Part shown: positions 34,034 to 44,156 of the stretch, piece after piece
Layout: every line of letters begins with the position of its first letter
Position numbering within the stretch: the stretch's first letter is position 1
From: Roseburia sp. CAG:10041_57
GTDB lineage: Bacteria > Bacillota > Clostridia > Lachnospirales > Lachnospiraceae
Assembly (NCBI GenBank): GCA_001916965.1
Contig: MNTL01000002.1
Span: forward strand, 124,001-188,000
Reading direction: 5' to 3'
Length of the DNA stretch: 64,000 bases
Translations under genes and position numbers: made by a program
The notes under the pieces: model-generated
The model's input: only the letters and a program-made list of their open reading frames with translations
What the model was told of the DNA's origin: nothing
Databases searched by the model: none

Positions 34034-35152
34034 ATGATACGAGTATTACATTCAGTAAGTAACATGGACAGAGCAGGGATTGAGACAATGCTCATGAATT
34101 ATTATCGCCATATTGACCGCGATCAGGTACAGTTTGATTTCTTATGTAATAAGACGAAGCCGGGAGCCTATGACGATGAAATTCAGAGAATGGGAGGAAA
34201 GATTTATCATACTCCTGGGCTGAATCCTGCTAAATATCCATTGTATCTGAAATATATGAAGAAACTGTTTGATGGGCATCCGGAGTATAAGATTGTAGAG
34301 GCACATAATGGAGCGCTTGGGGTTTATGCTTTGCATGCAGCAAAAGTAAATAACATTCCCGTACGTATCTATCACGCACATGGAGCAAGCATTACAAAGG
34401 ACTGGAAGCTTCCATTGAAGCTTTTCTGCAGAAGCAGACTGGCGGCTAATATCACAGAAAGATATACATGTGGAAAAGCCGCAGCAGAATGCTATTACGG
34501 AAAAGAAGTTGTTGAAAAAGGCAATTATGATTTTATTCCCAATGCGATAGAAGTAGACAGATTCCTGTATAATCCTCAAGTCAGAGATAAAATGAGACAG
34601 CAGTATCATCTTGAAGGAAAACATGTAATCGGTCATGTGGGAAGATTTATGGCGCAGAAGAACCATACTTTTTTGTTGGATGTATTTGCAGCATATAAGA
34701 AAGAAGATAAGGATGCATATCTGGTACTTCTTGGTGATGGCGAATTAATGGAGACAGTAAAGAATAAAGCCAAAGAACTGGGTGTTGCAGATTCTGTATT
34801 GTTCGTTGGTAATGTCGGCAATGCAAATGAATGGTATCAGGCATTTGATGTATTTATGCTTCCGTCTATATGGGAAGGACTTCCTGTAGTAGGTGTAGAA
34901 GCACAGGCAGCAGATCTGCCATGTATTTTCTCAGACAATGTTACAAAGGAAATTGGCTTGTCTGATAAGGCTTCCTTTCTTTCCCTGCATGCAGATATGG
35001 ACAGCTGGGTCAGTGAGATACAGAAAAAGATGCAGATGACCCAGAGAGAGAATCAGGAAGCGCTGATTACAGAGAATCACTATAATATAGAAAAAGAAGC
35101 GGTTCTTTTGCAGGAGAGATATTTAAAACTTTACGGAGAGAATACCTTATGA
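34034..35152 (+). CDS. GT4 family glycosyltransferase
   Basis: A 372-residue GT-B transferase, EpsF/CapM type: MIRVLHSVSNMDRAGIETMLMNYY is the usual nucleotide-fold start, GHVGRFMAQKNH the linker motif, and E281/E289 in WEGLPVVGVEA the donor-site pair. Its stop overlaps the next start (ATGA at 35149), so the two are translationally coupled. Confidence 0.88.
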   Translation: MIRVLHSVSNMDRAGIETMLMNYYRHIDRDQVQFDFLCNKTKPGAYDDEIQRMGGKIYHTPGLNPAKYPLYLKYMKKLFDGHPEYKIVEAHNGALGVYALHAAKVNNIPVRIYHAHGASITKDWKLPLKLFCRSRLAANITERYTCGKAAAECYYGKEVVEKGNYDFIPNAIEVDRFLYNPQVRDKMRQQYHLEGKHVIGHVGRFMAQKNHTFLLDVFAAYKKEDKDAYLVLLGDGELMETVKNKAKELGVADSVLFVGNVGNANEWYQAFDVFMLPSIWEGLPVVGVEAQAADLPCIFSDNVTKEIGLSDKASFLSLHADMDSWVSEIQKKMQMTQRENQEALITENHYNIEKEAVLLQERYLKLYGENTL

Positions 35153-36204
35153 AGATAGGAATACTGACACACCATTATATCAATAATTTCGGAGCTTTTT
35201 TGCAGGCATATGCATTACAGGAAGCGGTACAGCAGATGTATCCCCAGGATAAAGTTGTCATGATCAATGCCATTAATCTGAAGCATTTTATCATCAATAC
35301 CGGTGGATGGTTCCGCTTCTATCCAAAGAAAGAGAACCTGAGAGCCTGGCTGCAGAAGATAAGCCTGCCACGTACCTTCTACAAGGCAAGAAAGCAATAT
35401 CTGAAGCTTACTTCAAGATGTTACACAACGAATGCTATCAACAAGTTAAATCTTGACTGCATTATTGTTGGGAGCGATGAAGTATGGAATTATAAAGAAG
35501 GCAAGGGAAATGCGGCTGTAAAGTTTGGTGAAGGACTTAACTGTCCGAAACTTGTTGCATATGCGCCAAGCGTAGGCAAAAGCAGCGTGTCAGATGATTT
35601 ACCAGAATACATTGTGAAAGGTTTACAGAGATTTCAGGCGATTTCCTCCAGAGATGACCTTACAGAGCAATTTGTGAACAGTATTGTAAATAAAACACCA
35701 GTGAGAGTACTGGATCCTACATTCCTTACGAAATTCCCGATGCAGGAGAAGAGTGGAATAAAGAAACCTTATATTATGTTCTATTATTGTGATGGAATGC
35801 CAACGGAGCTGAAACAGACAATTGTAAAACAGGCACATGAAAAGGGATACGCTGTCTACGGGGCAGGAGAAGGCGATAAGCTGTATGAAGATATCACCAT
35901 TAATCTGACTCCGTTTGAATGGATCGGCATGTTCAGAAATGCAGCCTTCGTATTTACAGGAACTTTTCATGGTGTTGTCTTTTCCATTTTAAATCACCGT
36001 CAATTTCAGGTGTATATGACAAATGAGAGCAGAATTAAGAAGATCACTTCCTTATTGAATCAGTTTGAGATTGAACCGGGCAAGGTCGATCTGAATGGAA
36101 ATAACGAAATATTCAGTGAAGAGATCAATTACGATACAGTAGATAAGTGCATTGAAAAGCTGGAGAAAAACAGCAGAGATTTCCTTGCATGTATAGGAGA
36201 GTAG
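35149..36204 (+). CDS. polysaccharide pyruvyltransferase family protein
   Basis: A 351-residue PF04230-type protein: MKIGILTHHYINNFGAFLQAYALQ, then VGSDEVWNY, VRVLDPTFL and FTGTFHGVVF. In this subfamily the RLHG motif of classical CsaB is replaced by TFHG. The family adds pyruvyl groups or acts on related glycan substrates. Related genes follow at 36208 and 43029. Confidence 0.85.
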   Translation: MKIGILTHHYINNFGAFLQAYALQEAVQQMYPQDKVVMINAINLKHFIINTGGWFRFYPKKENLRAWLQKISLPRTFYKARKQYLKLTSRCYTTNAINKLNLDCIIVGSDEVWNYKEGKGNAAVKFGEGLNCPKLVAYAPSVGKSSVSDDLPEYIVKGLQRFQAISSRDDLTEQFVNSIVNKTPVRVLDPTFLTKFPMQEKSGIKKPYIMFYYCDGMPTELKQTIVKQAHEKGYAVYGAGEGDKLYEDITINLTPFEWIGMFRNAAFVFTGTFHGVVFSILNHRQFQVYMTNESRIKKITSLLNQFEIEPGKVDLNGNNEIFSEEINYDTVDKCIEKLEKNSRDFLACIGE

Positions 36205-36207
36205 ACA

Positions 36208-37314
36208 GTGAAAGTTGCAATTATTACACGTCATGCAATCTGCAATTATGGTTCTTTCCTGCAAACATATGCGTTGCAGAAAGAGACAGATAAGCTGGGG
36301 CATGAAGCAGTTATTATTGATTATATCCGTGAGGATGAAGAATACCATAAGAGAATTAATGTAGCACTCAAAAAATCAGGGAAATGGAATAAGAATGTTC
36401 TGACCAGACTTGTATACAAGCTGAGCAGATATCCGGAAACTGTTCTCATGGAGAAGAAGTTTGCTTCCTTTAGAAACAATCTGTTACATATGACGAAATT
36501 ATATACTTCCCTGGAAGAGTTGAAGCAGGATAAACCACAGGCAGATGTGTTCTGTACAGGAAGCGACCAGGTATGGGGACCAATCAGTCTGGACAGTTAT
36601 GATCCGGCATATTTCCTGGATTTTACAGAGGAACAGGATACAAGGATTGCATATGCTGCCAGCTTTGGAAAAAGGAAATTTGATGAAGAATCCAGACGCT
36701 TTTATAAACAAGCTCTTCAAAAATATGATGTAATCAGTGTGAGAGAGAACAGCGCGGTATCAGTAATTCGTGATCTTGGCATTGAGAATGTGCAGCAGGT
36801 ATTAGACCCTACCTTATTATTAAATGCAGAAGAATGGTCTCAACTGATTACTAAGGATATAAAGGGAAAATACGTCCTGGTATATCAGATTCATGCCAAT
36901 CCAGCCATGGATAAATACGCCGAGGAATTTGCCAGACGTGTGAAGCTTCCTATTTTAAGAGTGTCATTCTATCTCCATCAGATCACAAGAGCCGGAAAGC
37001 TGGTGTACTTACCTGATGTGGGAACTTTTCTTTCCTATATTAAAAATGCAACATATATGATAACAGATTCCTTCCATGGTACGGCATTTGCCATTAACTT
37101 TAATACGCAGTTCGTGAATGTGGTACATGATGAGACTGCTACAAGAAATCAGAGTTTATTACAGTTGACAGGGTTGACAGACAGAATTATTACAGATAAG
37201 ACAGATTTTAGTATCACTAATAAGAAGATAGATTTTGAACCGGTCAATGCAATCATTGAACAGAATCGAAAAGAATCAATCGAAAAACTAAATGGTTTTC
37301 TGAGGAGAAAATAA
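36208..37314 (+). CDS. polysaccharide pyruvyltransferase family protein
   Basis: A 368-residue PF04230 protein with FCTGSDQVWG, VLDPTLLL and ITDSFHGTAF (the SFHG form). Start is GTG 36208 with GGAG upstream; three bases separate it from the previous stop. The next gene encodes an FrhB-like iron-sulfur protein, and this pair is repeated at 43029-45311. Confidence 0.86.
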   Translation: MKVAIITRHAICNYGSFLQTYALQKETDKLGHEAVIIDYIREDEEYHKRINVALKKSGKWNKNVLTRLVYKLSRYPETVLMEKKFASFRNNLLHMTKLYTSLEELKQDKPQADVFCTGSDQVWGPISLDSYDPAYFLDFTEEQDTRIAYAASFGKRKFDEESRRFYKQALQKYDVISVRENSAVSVIRDLGIENVQQVLDPTLLLNAEEWSQLITKDIKGKYVLVYQIHANPAMDKYAEEFARRVKLPILRVSFYLHQITRAGKLVYLPDVGTFLSYIKNATYMITDSFHGTAFAINFNTQFVNVVHDETATRNQSLLQLTGLTDRIITDKTDFSITNKKIDFEPVNAIIEQNRKESIEKLNGFLRRK

Positions 37315-38544
37315 ATGAGCAGTATAGAATTATTCCAAAATAAAACGGATTGCTGCGGCTGCAGCGCCTGTTATAACGTATGTCCACGAAAAGCAATATC
37401 CATGCAGGAAGATGAATATGGATATGTTTATCCGGTGATCGACCAGGATAAATGCGTGGGATGTGGATTGTGCAGGAAAGTCTGTCATTATCAGGCAGAT
37501 AAGGAACTGAGAACACCCATAAAGGCATATGCAGCAGCCGGTAAAAAGGAAGAATTTCTGAAAAAAGCAGCTTCAGGCGGTATGTTTTCTCTGGTGGCAG
37601 ACAAGATTCTGGAGGAAGGCGGTGTGGTATTTGGAGCAGCTATGGAATATCACAATAACACACTGATTCCAAAGCATATAGCTGTTGAAAGCAAAGAGGA
37701 ACTGTTTAAGCTTCAGGGTTCTAAATATGTACAGAGCTTTATTGGTAATACCTATGCAGAGGCAAAGAAGTATTTAGCAGATGGCAGGAAAGTCCTTTTC
37801 TCCGGCACACCCTGTCAGATAGAGGGATTGAAAGGATATCTTGGCAGAGAATATGAGAATCTGTATACCATAGATATCATATGTCACGGTGTTCCTAATG
37901 CAAAGTGGTTTCAGGATTATATAAAAGTATTTGAAACGAAATTGCAGGGCAGCATTTATTCCTATAACTTCCGGGATAAGAGCAGAGGACAGGGAATGAA
38001 TGCCAGAATAGAGTATTATGATAAGAATGGAAAAGCCAAAGTAATCTATCGTGATGGACATCTGACTTCATTTTTCCATTTATTCCTAAAAATGAATATC
38101 TATCGTGATAACTGTTATCACTGCCCTTATGCAAGAAAAGAGAGAGCAGCAGATATCACAATCGGCGATTACTGGGGAATCTATGAAGAGCATGCTGATG
38201 AGATGAAGCACAGTACAATGTCAAATTCAAAGGGAATCTCCTGTGTTCTTCTTAACTCAGATAAGGGCTTGAAGATATTTGAGCAGCTAATGCCGCAGAT
38301 GGACTATTTTGAATCAACAGTGGACAAAATCGCAAAGCACAATATGCAGTTGAGAGAGCCGACACAGTATACCGATGAGCGGTTCAAGCTGTTTGATTTA
38401 TATAAAAATGCAGGATATGAAGGAATTGAGAAGTATTTCCGGAAGAGTATCCGATTCAAGAAATATTTCTATCAGTTAAGAAGTATGGCTCCTAAGGGAT
38501 TAAAGAGGAAGCTGAAACAAATGATAGCAAAAGTCAGAGGGTAA
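37315..38544 (+). CDS. FrhB-like protein with two [4Fe-4S] motifs
   Basis: A 409-residue protein of the coenzyme F420 hydrogenase/dehydrogenase beta-subunit family. Two ferredoxin motifs stand at the N-terminus: CCGCSACYNVCP and CVGCGLCRKVC. They are followed by ASGGMFSLVA, FSGTPCQIEGL and DICHGVP of the FrhB domain, with further cysteines (CYHCPYARKERA). In polysaccharide clusters such proteins often accompany pyruvyltransferase-family proteins, presumably for a redox step on the pyruvyl or sugar group; this is inference. It starts directly after the previous stop. Confidence 0.87.
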   Translation: MSSIELFQNKTDCCGCSACYNVCPRKAISMQEDEYGYVYPVIDQDKCVGCGLCRKVCHYQADKELRTPIKAYAAAGKKEEFLKKAASGGMFSLVADKILEEGGVVFGAAMEYHNNTLIPKHIAVESKEELFKLQGSKYVQSFIGNTYAEAKKYLADGRKVLFSGTPCQIEGLKGYLGREYENLYTIDIICHGVPNAKWFQDYIKVFETKLQGSIYSYNFRDKSRGQGMNARIEYYDKNGKAKVIYRDGHLTSFFHLFLKMNIYRDNCYHCPYARKERAADITIGDYWGIYEEHADEMKHSTMSNSKGISCVLLNSDKGLKIFEQLMPQMDYFESTVDKIAKHNMQLREPTQYTDERFKLFDLYKNAGYEGIEKYFRKSIRFKKYFYQLRSMAPKGLKRKLKQMIAKVRG

Positions 38545-38595
38545 TTGACACAAACTCGATATGCACAAAGGACGTGCGCAGAAATGAGGATTATT

Positions 38596-39762
38596 ATGAA
38601 AAAGATTCTGGTTGTTATGTCTACTTTATATAATGGAGGCGCAGAACGCAGTCTGGTTAATTTCTTAAATGAACTGCCACAGGATAAATATGAGATTGAT
38701 CTGTTGCTTTTTAAACGGGAAGGAATGTTCATGAAACAGCTTCCCTCCTACGTTAAGGTATTGGACACACCAAAGGAATTAAAGCAGTTGTATGGAAGCG
38801 TCAAGAAGGCAGGTGCTCTTATGCCGGTCAAGGTAATTGGAACAGCCGCTGCGACAGCACTTACAAAGAACTCCCGTGAAAAAAGAGGATTTCGCTGGAA
38901 ATATTTTTATGGACCGAGAATCCCTCAGATGAAAGAAAAGTATGATCTGGCGATTGCCTATATATCAGGTGAAATTCTGTATTTTGTTGATGAAAAAGTA
39001 AATGCGGATGAGAAGATCGTATGGATACATAATGACTATGTTTCGGCAATGCATCCTAAGAAATATGATTACAGCCATTTAAAGAATATGAGCAAAATTG
39101 TATCTATCTCTGATTCCTGTGTGGATATTTTAAAGCAGGTATTCCCCGAATTTGCAGATAAAGTGTATTGTCTGCCTAACCTGACCTCCTCTACTGTATT
39201 ACAGAAGCGTGCAGAGGAGTTTTATCCGCAGGAATACGATAAGAATGGAATCAATATCCTTTCGATAGGACGCCTGCACGATCAGAAGGGCTTTGACATG
39301 GCAATCAGGGCAGCAAAGATTATGAAGGAACAGAAAAAGGTTTTCAAATGGTTCGTAATAGGCACGGGAGAACTGAAAGAGGAGCTTACAAAGCAGATTC
39401 AGGCAGCAGATGTAGCGGATTGCTTCATACTTCTTGGAGCCAGAGAGAATCCTTATCCTTATATTAAGAACTGTACAGTTTTTATCCAGCCGTCCAGATA
39501 TGAGGGTAAGTCAGTAGTACTTGATGAGGCTAAGATACTGGCAGTTCCCATTGTTGCAACGGCATATCCGACAGTAGGAGATCAGCTGCAGGATAAGGTA
39601 GAGGGAATGGTGGTTCCCATGAACCCGGAAGGAATTGCACAGGGACTGACAGCCATGTTAGAGGATGAAAAGATGGGAGAGACTTACACAAATTATTTAT
39701 CCGGCAGAGAATATGGTAATCAGGATGAGATTAAGAAGTATATGGAGTTAATGGATGATTAG
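38596..39762 (+). CDS. GT4 family glycosyltransferase
   Basis: A 388-residue GT-B enzyme starting MKKILVVMSTLYNGGAERS, with LSIGRLHDQKGFD as the hinge motif and E303/E311 in YEGKSVVLDEA. ATG 38596 has GAGG seven bases upstream; an in-frame TTG directly after the previous gene has none. It overlaps the next gene by eight bases. Confidence 0.87.
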   Translation: MKKILVVMSTLYNGGAERSLVNFLNELPQDKYEIDLLLFKREGMFMKQLPSYVKVLDTPKELKQLYGSVKKAGALMPVKVIGTAAATALTKNSREKRGFRWKYFYGPRIPQMKEKYDLAIAYISGEILYFVDEKVNADEKIVWIHNDYVSAMHPKKYDYSHLKNMSKIVSISDSCVDILKQVFPEFADKVYCLPNLTSSTVLQKRAEEFYPQEYDKNGINILSIGRLHDQKGFDMAIRAAKIMKEQKKVFKWFVIGTGELKEELTKQIQAADVADCFILLGARENPYPYIKNCTVFIQPSRYEGKSVVLDEAKILAVPIVATAYPTVGDQLQDKVEGMVVPMNPEGIAQGLTAMLEDEKMGETYTNYLSGREYGNQDEIKKYMELMDD

Positions 39763-40714
39763 TGTTATTGTACCGGTATATAATGCGGAAAAATATATCA
39801 AACAGACAGTAGAAGCTATTCAGAATCAGGACTATCAAGAGCTGGAGATTCTTCTGATCAATGATGGCTCGAAAGATAATTCCCTCCGGATATGTCAGGA
39901 GATTGCCAGGGCAGATGACAGAGTGAGAGTGTTTGACCAGACTAACTGCGGAGTAAGTAAGACACGTAATAGAGGACTGCTGGAAGCCAGAGGAGAATAC
40001 ATCGCATTTGCAGATGCAGATGACAATCTGGAAAAAGACATGCTGAGTACACTTTATGATTGTATGCAGCAATATCATGCGGATATCGTATCCTGTGGTG
40101 CCGGAGTTGTTGAGAACGGCAGGATAATCAAGGAAGAATATGGTACGAATACTCTAACAGAGTATGATACAGACCATGCATTACAGTATTTCCTGAGTGG
40201 ACAGAAGGTTAATATCGGAGTCTGGACGAAGCTGTTTCGCAGGGAATTGCTTCAGGATATACAGTTCATGGAAGATAAAAAAATAAATGAGGATAAATTA
40301 TTTATTTTTGATGCACTGCTTAAGGCTGATAAGTTTGTAGTCAAGGATGTGACTAAGTACTATTATTGTAAGCGAGAAGGTTCTGCCACAACAAGAGAAT
40401 TTGACCAGAGATGGTTCGATTCACTGGATATTGCTGATATGATGGAACAGAAGATATTGAAAGAAAAGCCACAATTAAAGTATTATGCACAGATCAATCG
40501 TGTGAAATCATATTATTGGCTGCTTCTGAAAATGTACCGTACATCAGGATGTATCAGATCTTATCCTGAGCAGTATCAGAGAATCGTAAGTTATTTAAAG
40601 AAAACACCGGTATGGAAGATGAAACAGTATCTGACTTCCAATATGCTTTTACAGATTATATTGCTTAAAGTTTCAGAACCATTATTGAGGAAAATGAAGC
40701 AGAAGGGTAAGTAA
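39755..40714 (+). CDS. GT2 family glycosyltransferase
   Basis: A 319-residue GT-A transferase: MISVIVPVYNAEKY, NDGSKD (D37) and DADD (87-90). VWTKLFRRELL and NEDKLF are the acceptor-side motifs of EpsJ-like enzymes. GGAG lies in the tail of the upstream gene. Confidence 0.87.
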   Translation: MISVIVPVYNAEKYIKQTVEAIQNQDYQELEILLINDGSKDNSLRICQEIARADDRVRVFDQTNCGVSKTRNRGLLEARGEYIAFADADDNLEKDMLSTLYDCMQQYHADIVSCGAGVVENGRIIKEEYGTNTLTEYDTDHALQYFLSGQKVNIGVWTKLFRRELLQDIQFMEDKKINEDKLFIFDALLKADKFVVKDVTKYYYCKREGSATTREFDQRWFDSLDIADMMEQKILKEKPQLKYYAQINRVKSYYWLLLKMYRTSGCIRSYPEQYQRIVSYLKKTPVWKMKQYLTSNMLLQIILLKVSEPLLRKMKQKGK

Positions 40715-40719
40715 AGAGA

Positions 40720-41880
40720 ATGAATGATAAAATAATAAACAGAACGCATATATTTTTTATAGGCTTATTATTTTATATTATAAGAAATTTTTTAGTTTAT
40801 ACCGCATATCCTGTTCCGGGAATCGTTTTGAGATTTTTATGGCTGGTCGTTGAATTATGCTGGATTACAGCGATTGTGATGCGTATGAGGTTTAACTGGC
40901 ATACAATCGTGGAAATAGGTCTCATTGCATGGGGATATTACAACCTGTCAGTAACAGGCTCCTGGAATTTTGTAGCGATTTGCTACATGTTATTTGCATC
41001 AAAAGAGATAGAAGTGAAGAAAATCGCGAAATTCATGTTTCAGATCACTTCGGTACTCCTTATGATAAATATTGTATGGTATACCATAAACTTTGCATTG
41101 GGAAAAGTACAATTAAGCCAGACCCGTCAGGTAGATGGAGCAACGATACTAAGACATGATTTCTTCTTTAACAGTGCAAACGGTTTCTCTTTCTACTTAT
41201 TCTTTACGGTATTAATGTTCGTGTATGTTTATTATGACAAAATAAAAAAGGGATATTTGTATGGCATTTTATTAGTTTCCGCATGGTTTACCTATGTATT
41301 TCCAAATACGCGAACAATTGCACTGCTTTTTCCTTTGTTTATTCTGTTTGATCTGTGTAAAGGAAAGGTATGGGATAAGGTTGTCAGTAAAATATGCAGA
41401 CATTTGTATATCATCGCATTCGTACTGGTAATTATTGTAGTATATCTTTTCGCATTTCATTCCAATGCCATTACACAGAAGATCAACGAAGCAATGAACG
41501 GCAGACTGACTATGGTTGCAGGTGCATATCAGCTATATGGGATTAATTTAAAAGGTCATAGAATCATAAATGAAAATCTGTATCTGCCTAATTTGGGATA
41601 TTTTAAATTATACATAGATAATTTCTATGGAATGCTGGTTATTCGGTATGGATTAATTGTAACAGTGATCGTGAGCTTCTTTGCAATGATAACATCAAGA
41701 GATTTGTATAAGAACAACAAAAGAATAGAACTGATTTTACTTTCATTTGTTTTTCTTTTTGGACTTTCGGAGTCCACAGCACTGGACATTTTTCCTGCTT
41801 TCCCCTGGCTGTTTTTTAAAGAAACAAACATATATAAAAAGGATAAAAAACCGGAAAAAATAAAAGAGTTGAGAGAATAG
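40720..41880 (+). CDS. polysaccharide polymerase (Wzy-like membrane protein)
   Basis: A 386-residue protein with about ten predicted transmembrane helices and one longer external loop near residues 255-300 (ITQKINEAMNGRLTMVAGAY). Low sequence identity is normal for Wzy; topology and context (GT2 genes either side, flippase downstream) make the call. It would join flipped repeat units outside the membrane. AT content is higher than in neighbours. Confidence 0.75.
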   Translation: MNDKIINRTHIFFIGLLFYIIRNFLVYTAYPVPGIVLRFLWLVVELCWITAIVMRMRFNWHTIVEIGLIAWGYYNLSVTGSWNFVAICYMLFASKEIEVKKIAKFMFQITSVLLMINIVWYTINFALGKVQLSQTRQVDGATILRHDFFFNSANGFSFYLFFTVLMFVYVYYDKIKKGYLYGILLVSAWFTYVFPNTRTIALLFPLFILFDLCKGKVWDKVVSKICRHLYIIAFVLVIIVVYLFAFHSNAITQKINEAMNGRLTMVAGAYQLYGINLKGHRIINENLYLPNLGYFKLYIDNFYGMLVIRYGLIVTVIVSFFAMITSRDLYKNNKRIELILLSFVFLFGLSESTALDIFPAFPWLFFKETNIYKKDKKPEKIKELRE

Positions 41881-41921
41881 AGAGAATAGAACCGATAGAA
41901 GCGAATAGTAGAGGTATTTAT

Positions 41922-43010
41922 ATGCAGGAAAAGTATTTAGTAAGTGTAATTATTCCAGTATATAACTCGTCATTATATTTACAGGATATTTTGGATGATG
42001 TTAAAAAACAGACTTATAAAAATCTGGAAATTATTGTAATAGATGATGGTTCAAGTGATAACAGCCTGGAAATAGCAAGAGAAAATGAAAGAACAGATCA
42101 GAGAATACAGGTTTATTCCTTTCAAAATGGTGGACAATCCAGGGCAAGAAATATTGGATTGCGCATTGCGAAGGGACAGTTTATCCGATTCATTGATGCA
42201 GATGACAGAGTTCCGGCAGATTCCATAGAGAATATGCTCAGTCCAGTTGCCAATTCAGATTCCATAGACATGGTAATTGGTAACTTTATTTCCAATTCTC
42301 CGTATGGGCTTTACTCAGGAAATGAACTGGAAAATACGGAGATTTCCGATAGACAGTTTGCCCAGTTGTTATTGAAGACACCGCGGGCTTTCTATTTTGG
42401 AGCTCCATGGAATAAATTATATCGGGCAGACATTATCAGAGAGAATCATATTTTATTTGATGATGGGATAGCCTGGTGTGAGGATTTACTCTTCAATCTT
42501 GAATATTACCAGTGCTGTAAGAAAATACATATATTGAACTGTAAGAATGGAGTATATCAGTATTTTGTCCGTGATACGGGAGCAACCGGAGTCATCAAGA
42601 ATAATAAAGTGGAAGAAGCAAGAATTGAAGAAGTCAGATATCAGAAATTGCTGGAATATTTTGAACAGTATGATTTGCAGGAAGAATTAAAGCTTGGATG
42701 GAAATACATTAATTTTTATTACAGACTGACGAATTGTGTGAAGAGAGAGACAGGTGGCAGAAGTCTTAGAAAGCGCTATAAGGCTTTCGCAGAAATGCTG
42801 ACGCCGGAGGATGCATACGAATATATATGTTTAAGGGAAAATGACTATGACCCCAGAGTACATAAGATGCTGAAAAAAGCAATGGAGAAGAAGCAGATTC
42901 ACAGAATGTTTCTGATCTTTCTGTTTAAATCATGGATGGCAAGTCATTTTACGAAGACGATGGCTTTTATCCGAAAACATGCACATTTGAGAATACCGAC
43001 AGATTATTAA
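41922..43010 (+). CDS. GT2 family glycosyltransferase
   Basis: A 362-residue GT2 enzyme: IDDGSSD (D41, D42), DADD (92-95), GAPWNKLYR and WCEDLLFN. It closely matches the 46840 gene in these blocks, so they are paralogues within one cluster. Confidence 0.87.
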   Translation: MQEKYLVSVIIPVYNSSLYLQDILDDVKKQTYKNLEIIVIDDGSSDNSLEIARENERTDQRIQVYSFQNGGQSRARNIGLRIAKGQFIRFIDADDRVPADSIENMLSPVANSDSIDMVIGNFISNSPYGLYSGNELENTEISDRQFAQLLLKTPRAFYFGAPWNKLYRADIIRENHILFDDGIAWCEDLLFNLEYYQCCKKIHILNCKNGVYQYFVRDTGATGVIKNNKVEEARIEEVRYQKLLEYFEQYDLQEELKLGWKYINFYYRLTNCVKRETGGRSLRKRYKAFAEMLTPEDAYEYICLRENDYDPRVHKMLKKAMEKKQIHRMFLIFLFKSWMASHFTKTMAFIRKHAHLRIPTDY

Positions 43011-43028
43011 GTTTTTGAGGAGAAAATT

Positions 43029-44147
43029 ATGAAAGTAAGCATTATAACTGTTTTAAATACTGTGAACTATGGATCTGCATTACAGACATTTGCAACACAG
43101 AGATTTTTTGAAAAAATGGGAATCGAAATCGAGTTTGTAGATTACTGGAGAAAGGACCAGACAACAAACGCCAGAATTCACAGAATCATTACAGATAAAA
43201 AGAAAACGCTGAAACAATGGGTGAAAAAACCATTGCGAGACATACTGGAAATAAAATCCATAAAAAAATCTGAAGATATCTTCCGTAAGTTCATAGTAGA
43301 GAAAATACACCTTACACCCAAAACATATTTTTCATATGAAGAGCTGGTAAAGGATTGTCCACAGGCTGACGTATATGCGACGGGAAGTGATCAGATGTGG
43401 AACAGTGGATGGAATCAGGGAATTGAGAAAAGCTTCTTTCTGGAGTATGCGCCTGAAAACAAAAAAAGAATCGCATTTGCAACGAGCATTGGTAAAACAC
43501 AGTTTGAAAAAGAAGAAGCAGACGAGATCATACCGCTGATAAAGAAGTATGACCTGGTGACTCTTAGAGAGCAATCCGCAGTAGATCTGTTAAAAGAGTA
43601 TGACATTGATGGTCAGCTGGTACTGGACCCCACACTGACATTAAAGAAGGAAGACTGGTTTGAGATTTTACCCAAAAATAAGAGAACAAAACCTTATTTA
43701 CTAGTATACCAGTTACACATGTCACATAATAACGCAGATTTTACCAGGGCAGTGCAGGAGATTGCAGCCAGAAAAGGTTTGGAAATCGTAAGAGTTGTGT
43801 ATTCCTATTCGAACCGTAAGGTTGGGGAAAAGGTCGTATTGCCCGGCGTATTTGAGTTTTTGAGCCTGATTCGTGGTGCAGGCTTCATTGTAACAGATTC
43901 TTTCCATGGAACAGCTTTTTCAATCAATTTCAATAAACAGTTTGCAGTAATTTATCCGGAATTTTTTGGAACAAGAATGGATAATATTCTTCGTCTGACG
44001 AACCTGCAGAATCGTAGATATCAGAGTAGTGACAGCATAGAGAAGTGGGATACGGAGATTGTCTATGATGAAGCCAACAGGATTTTGGAAGAACGCAGAA
44101 CCAGAGTGGAAGATGTGTTTAAGAAGTATTTTGAAGTAACAAATTAG
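43029..44147 (+). CDS. polysaccharide pyruvyltransferase family protein
   Basis: A 372-residue PF04230 protein: NTVNYGSALQTFATQRFFE, YATGSDQMWNSG, LVLDPTLTL and VTDSFHGTAF. It is a clear paralogue of the 36208 protein, and like it is followed by an FrhB-like gene. Confidence 0.86.
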   Translation: MKVSIITVLNTVNYGSALQTFATQRFFEKMGIEIEFVDYWRKDQTTNARIHRIITDKKKTLKQWVKKPLRDILEIKSIKKSEDIFRKFIVEKIHLTPKTYFSYEELVKDCPQADVYATGSDQMWNSGWNQGIEKSFFLEYAPENKKRIAFATSIGKTQFEKEEADEIIPLIKKYDLVTLREQSAVDLLKEYDIDGQLVLDPTLTLKKEDWFEILPKNKRTKPYLLVYQLHMSHNNADFTRAVQEIAARKGLEIVRVVYSYSNRKVGEKVVLPGVFEFLSLIRGAGFIVTDSFHGTAFSINFNKQFAVIYPEFFGTRMDNILRLTNLQNRRYQSSDSIEKWDTEIVYDEANRILEERRTRVEDVFKKYFEVTN

Positions 44148-44156
44148 GAGTAAGTA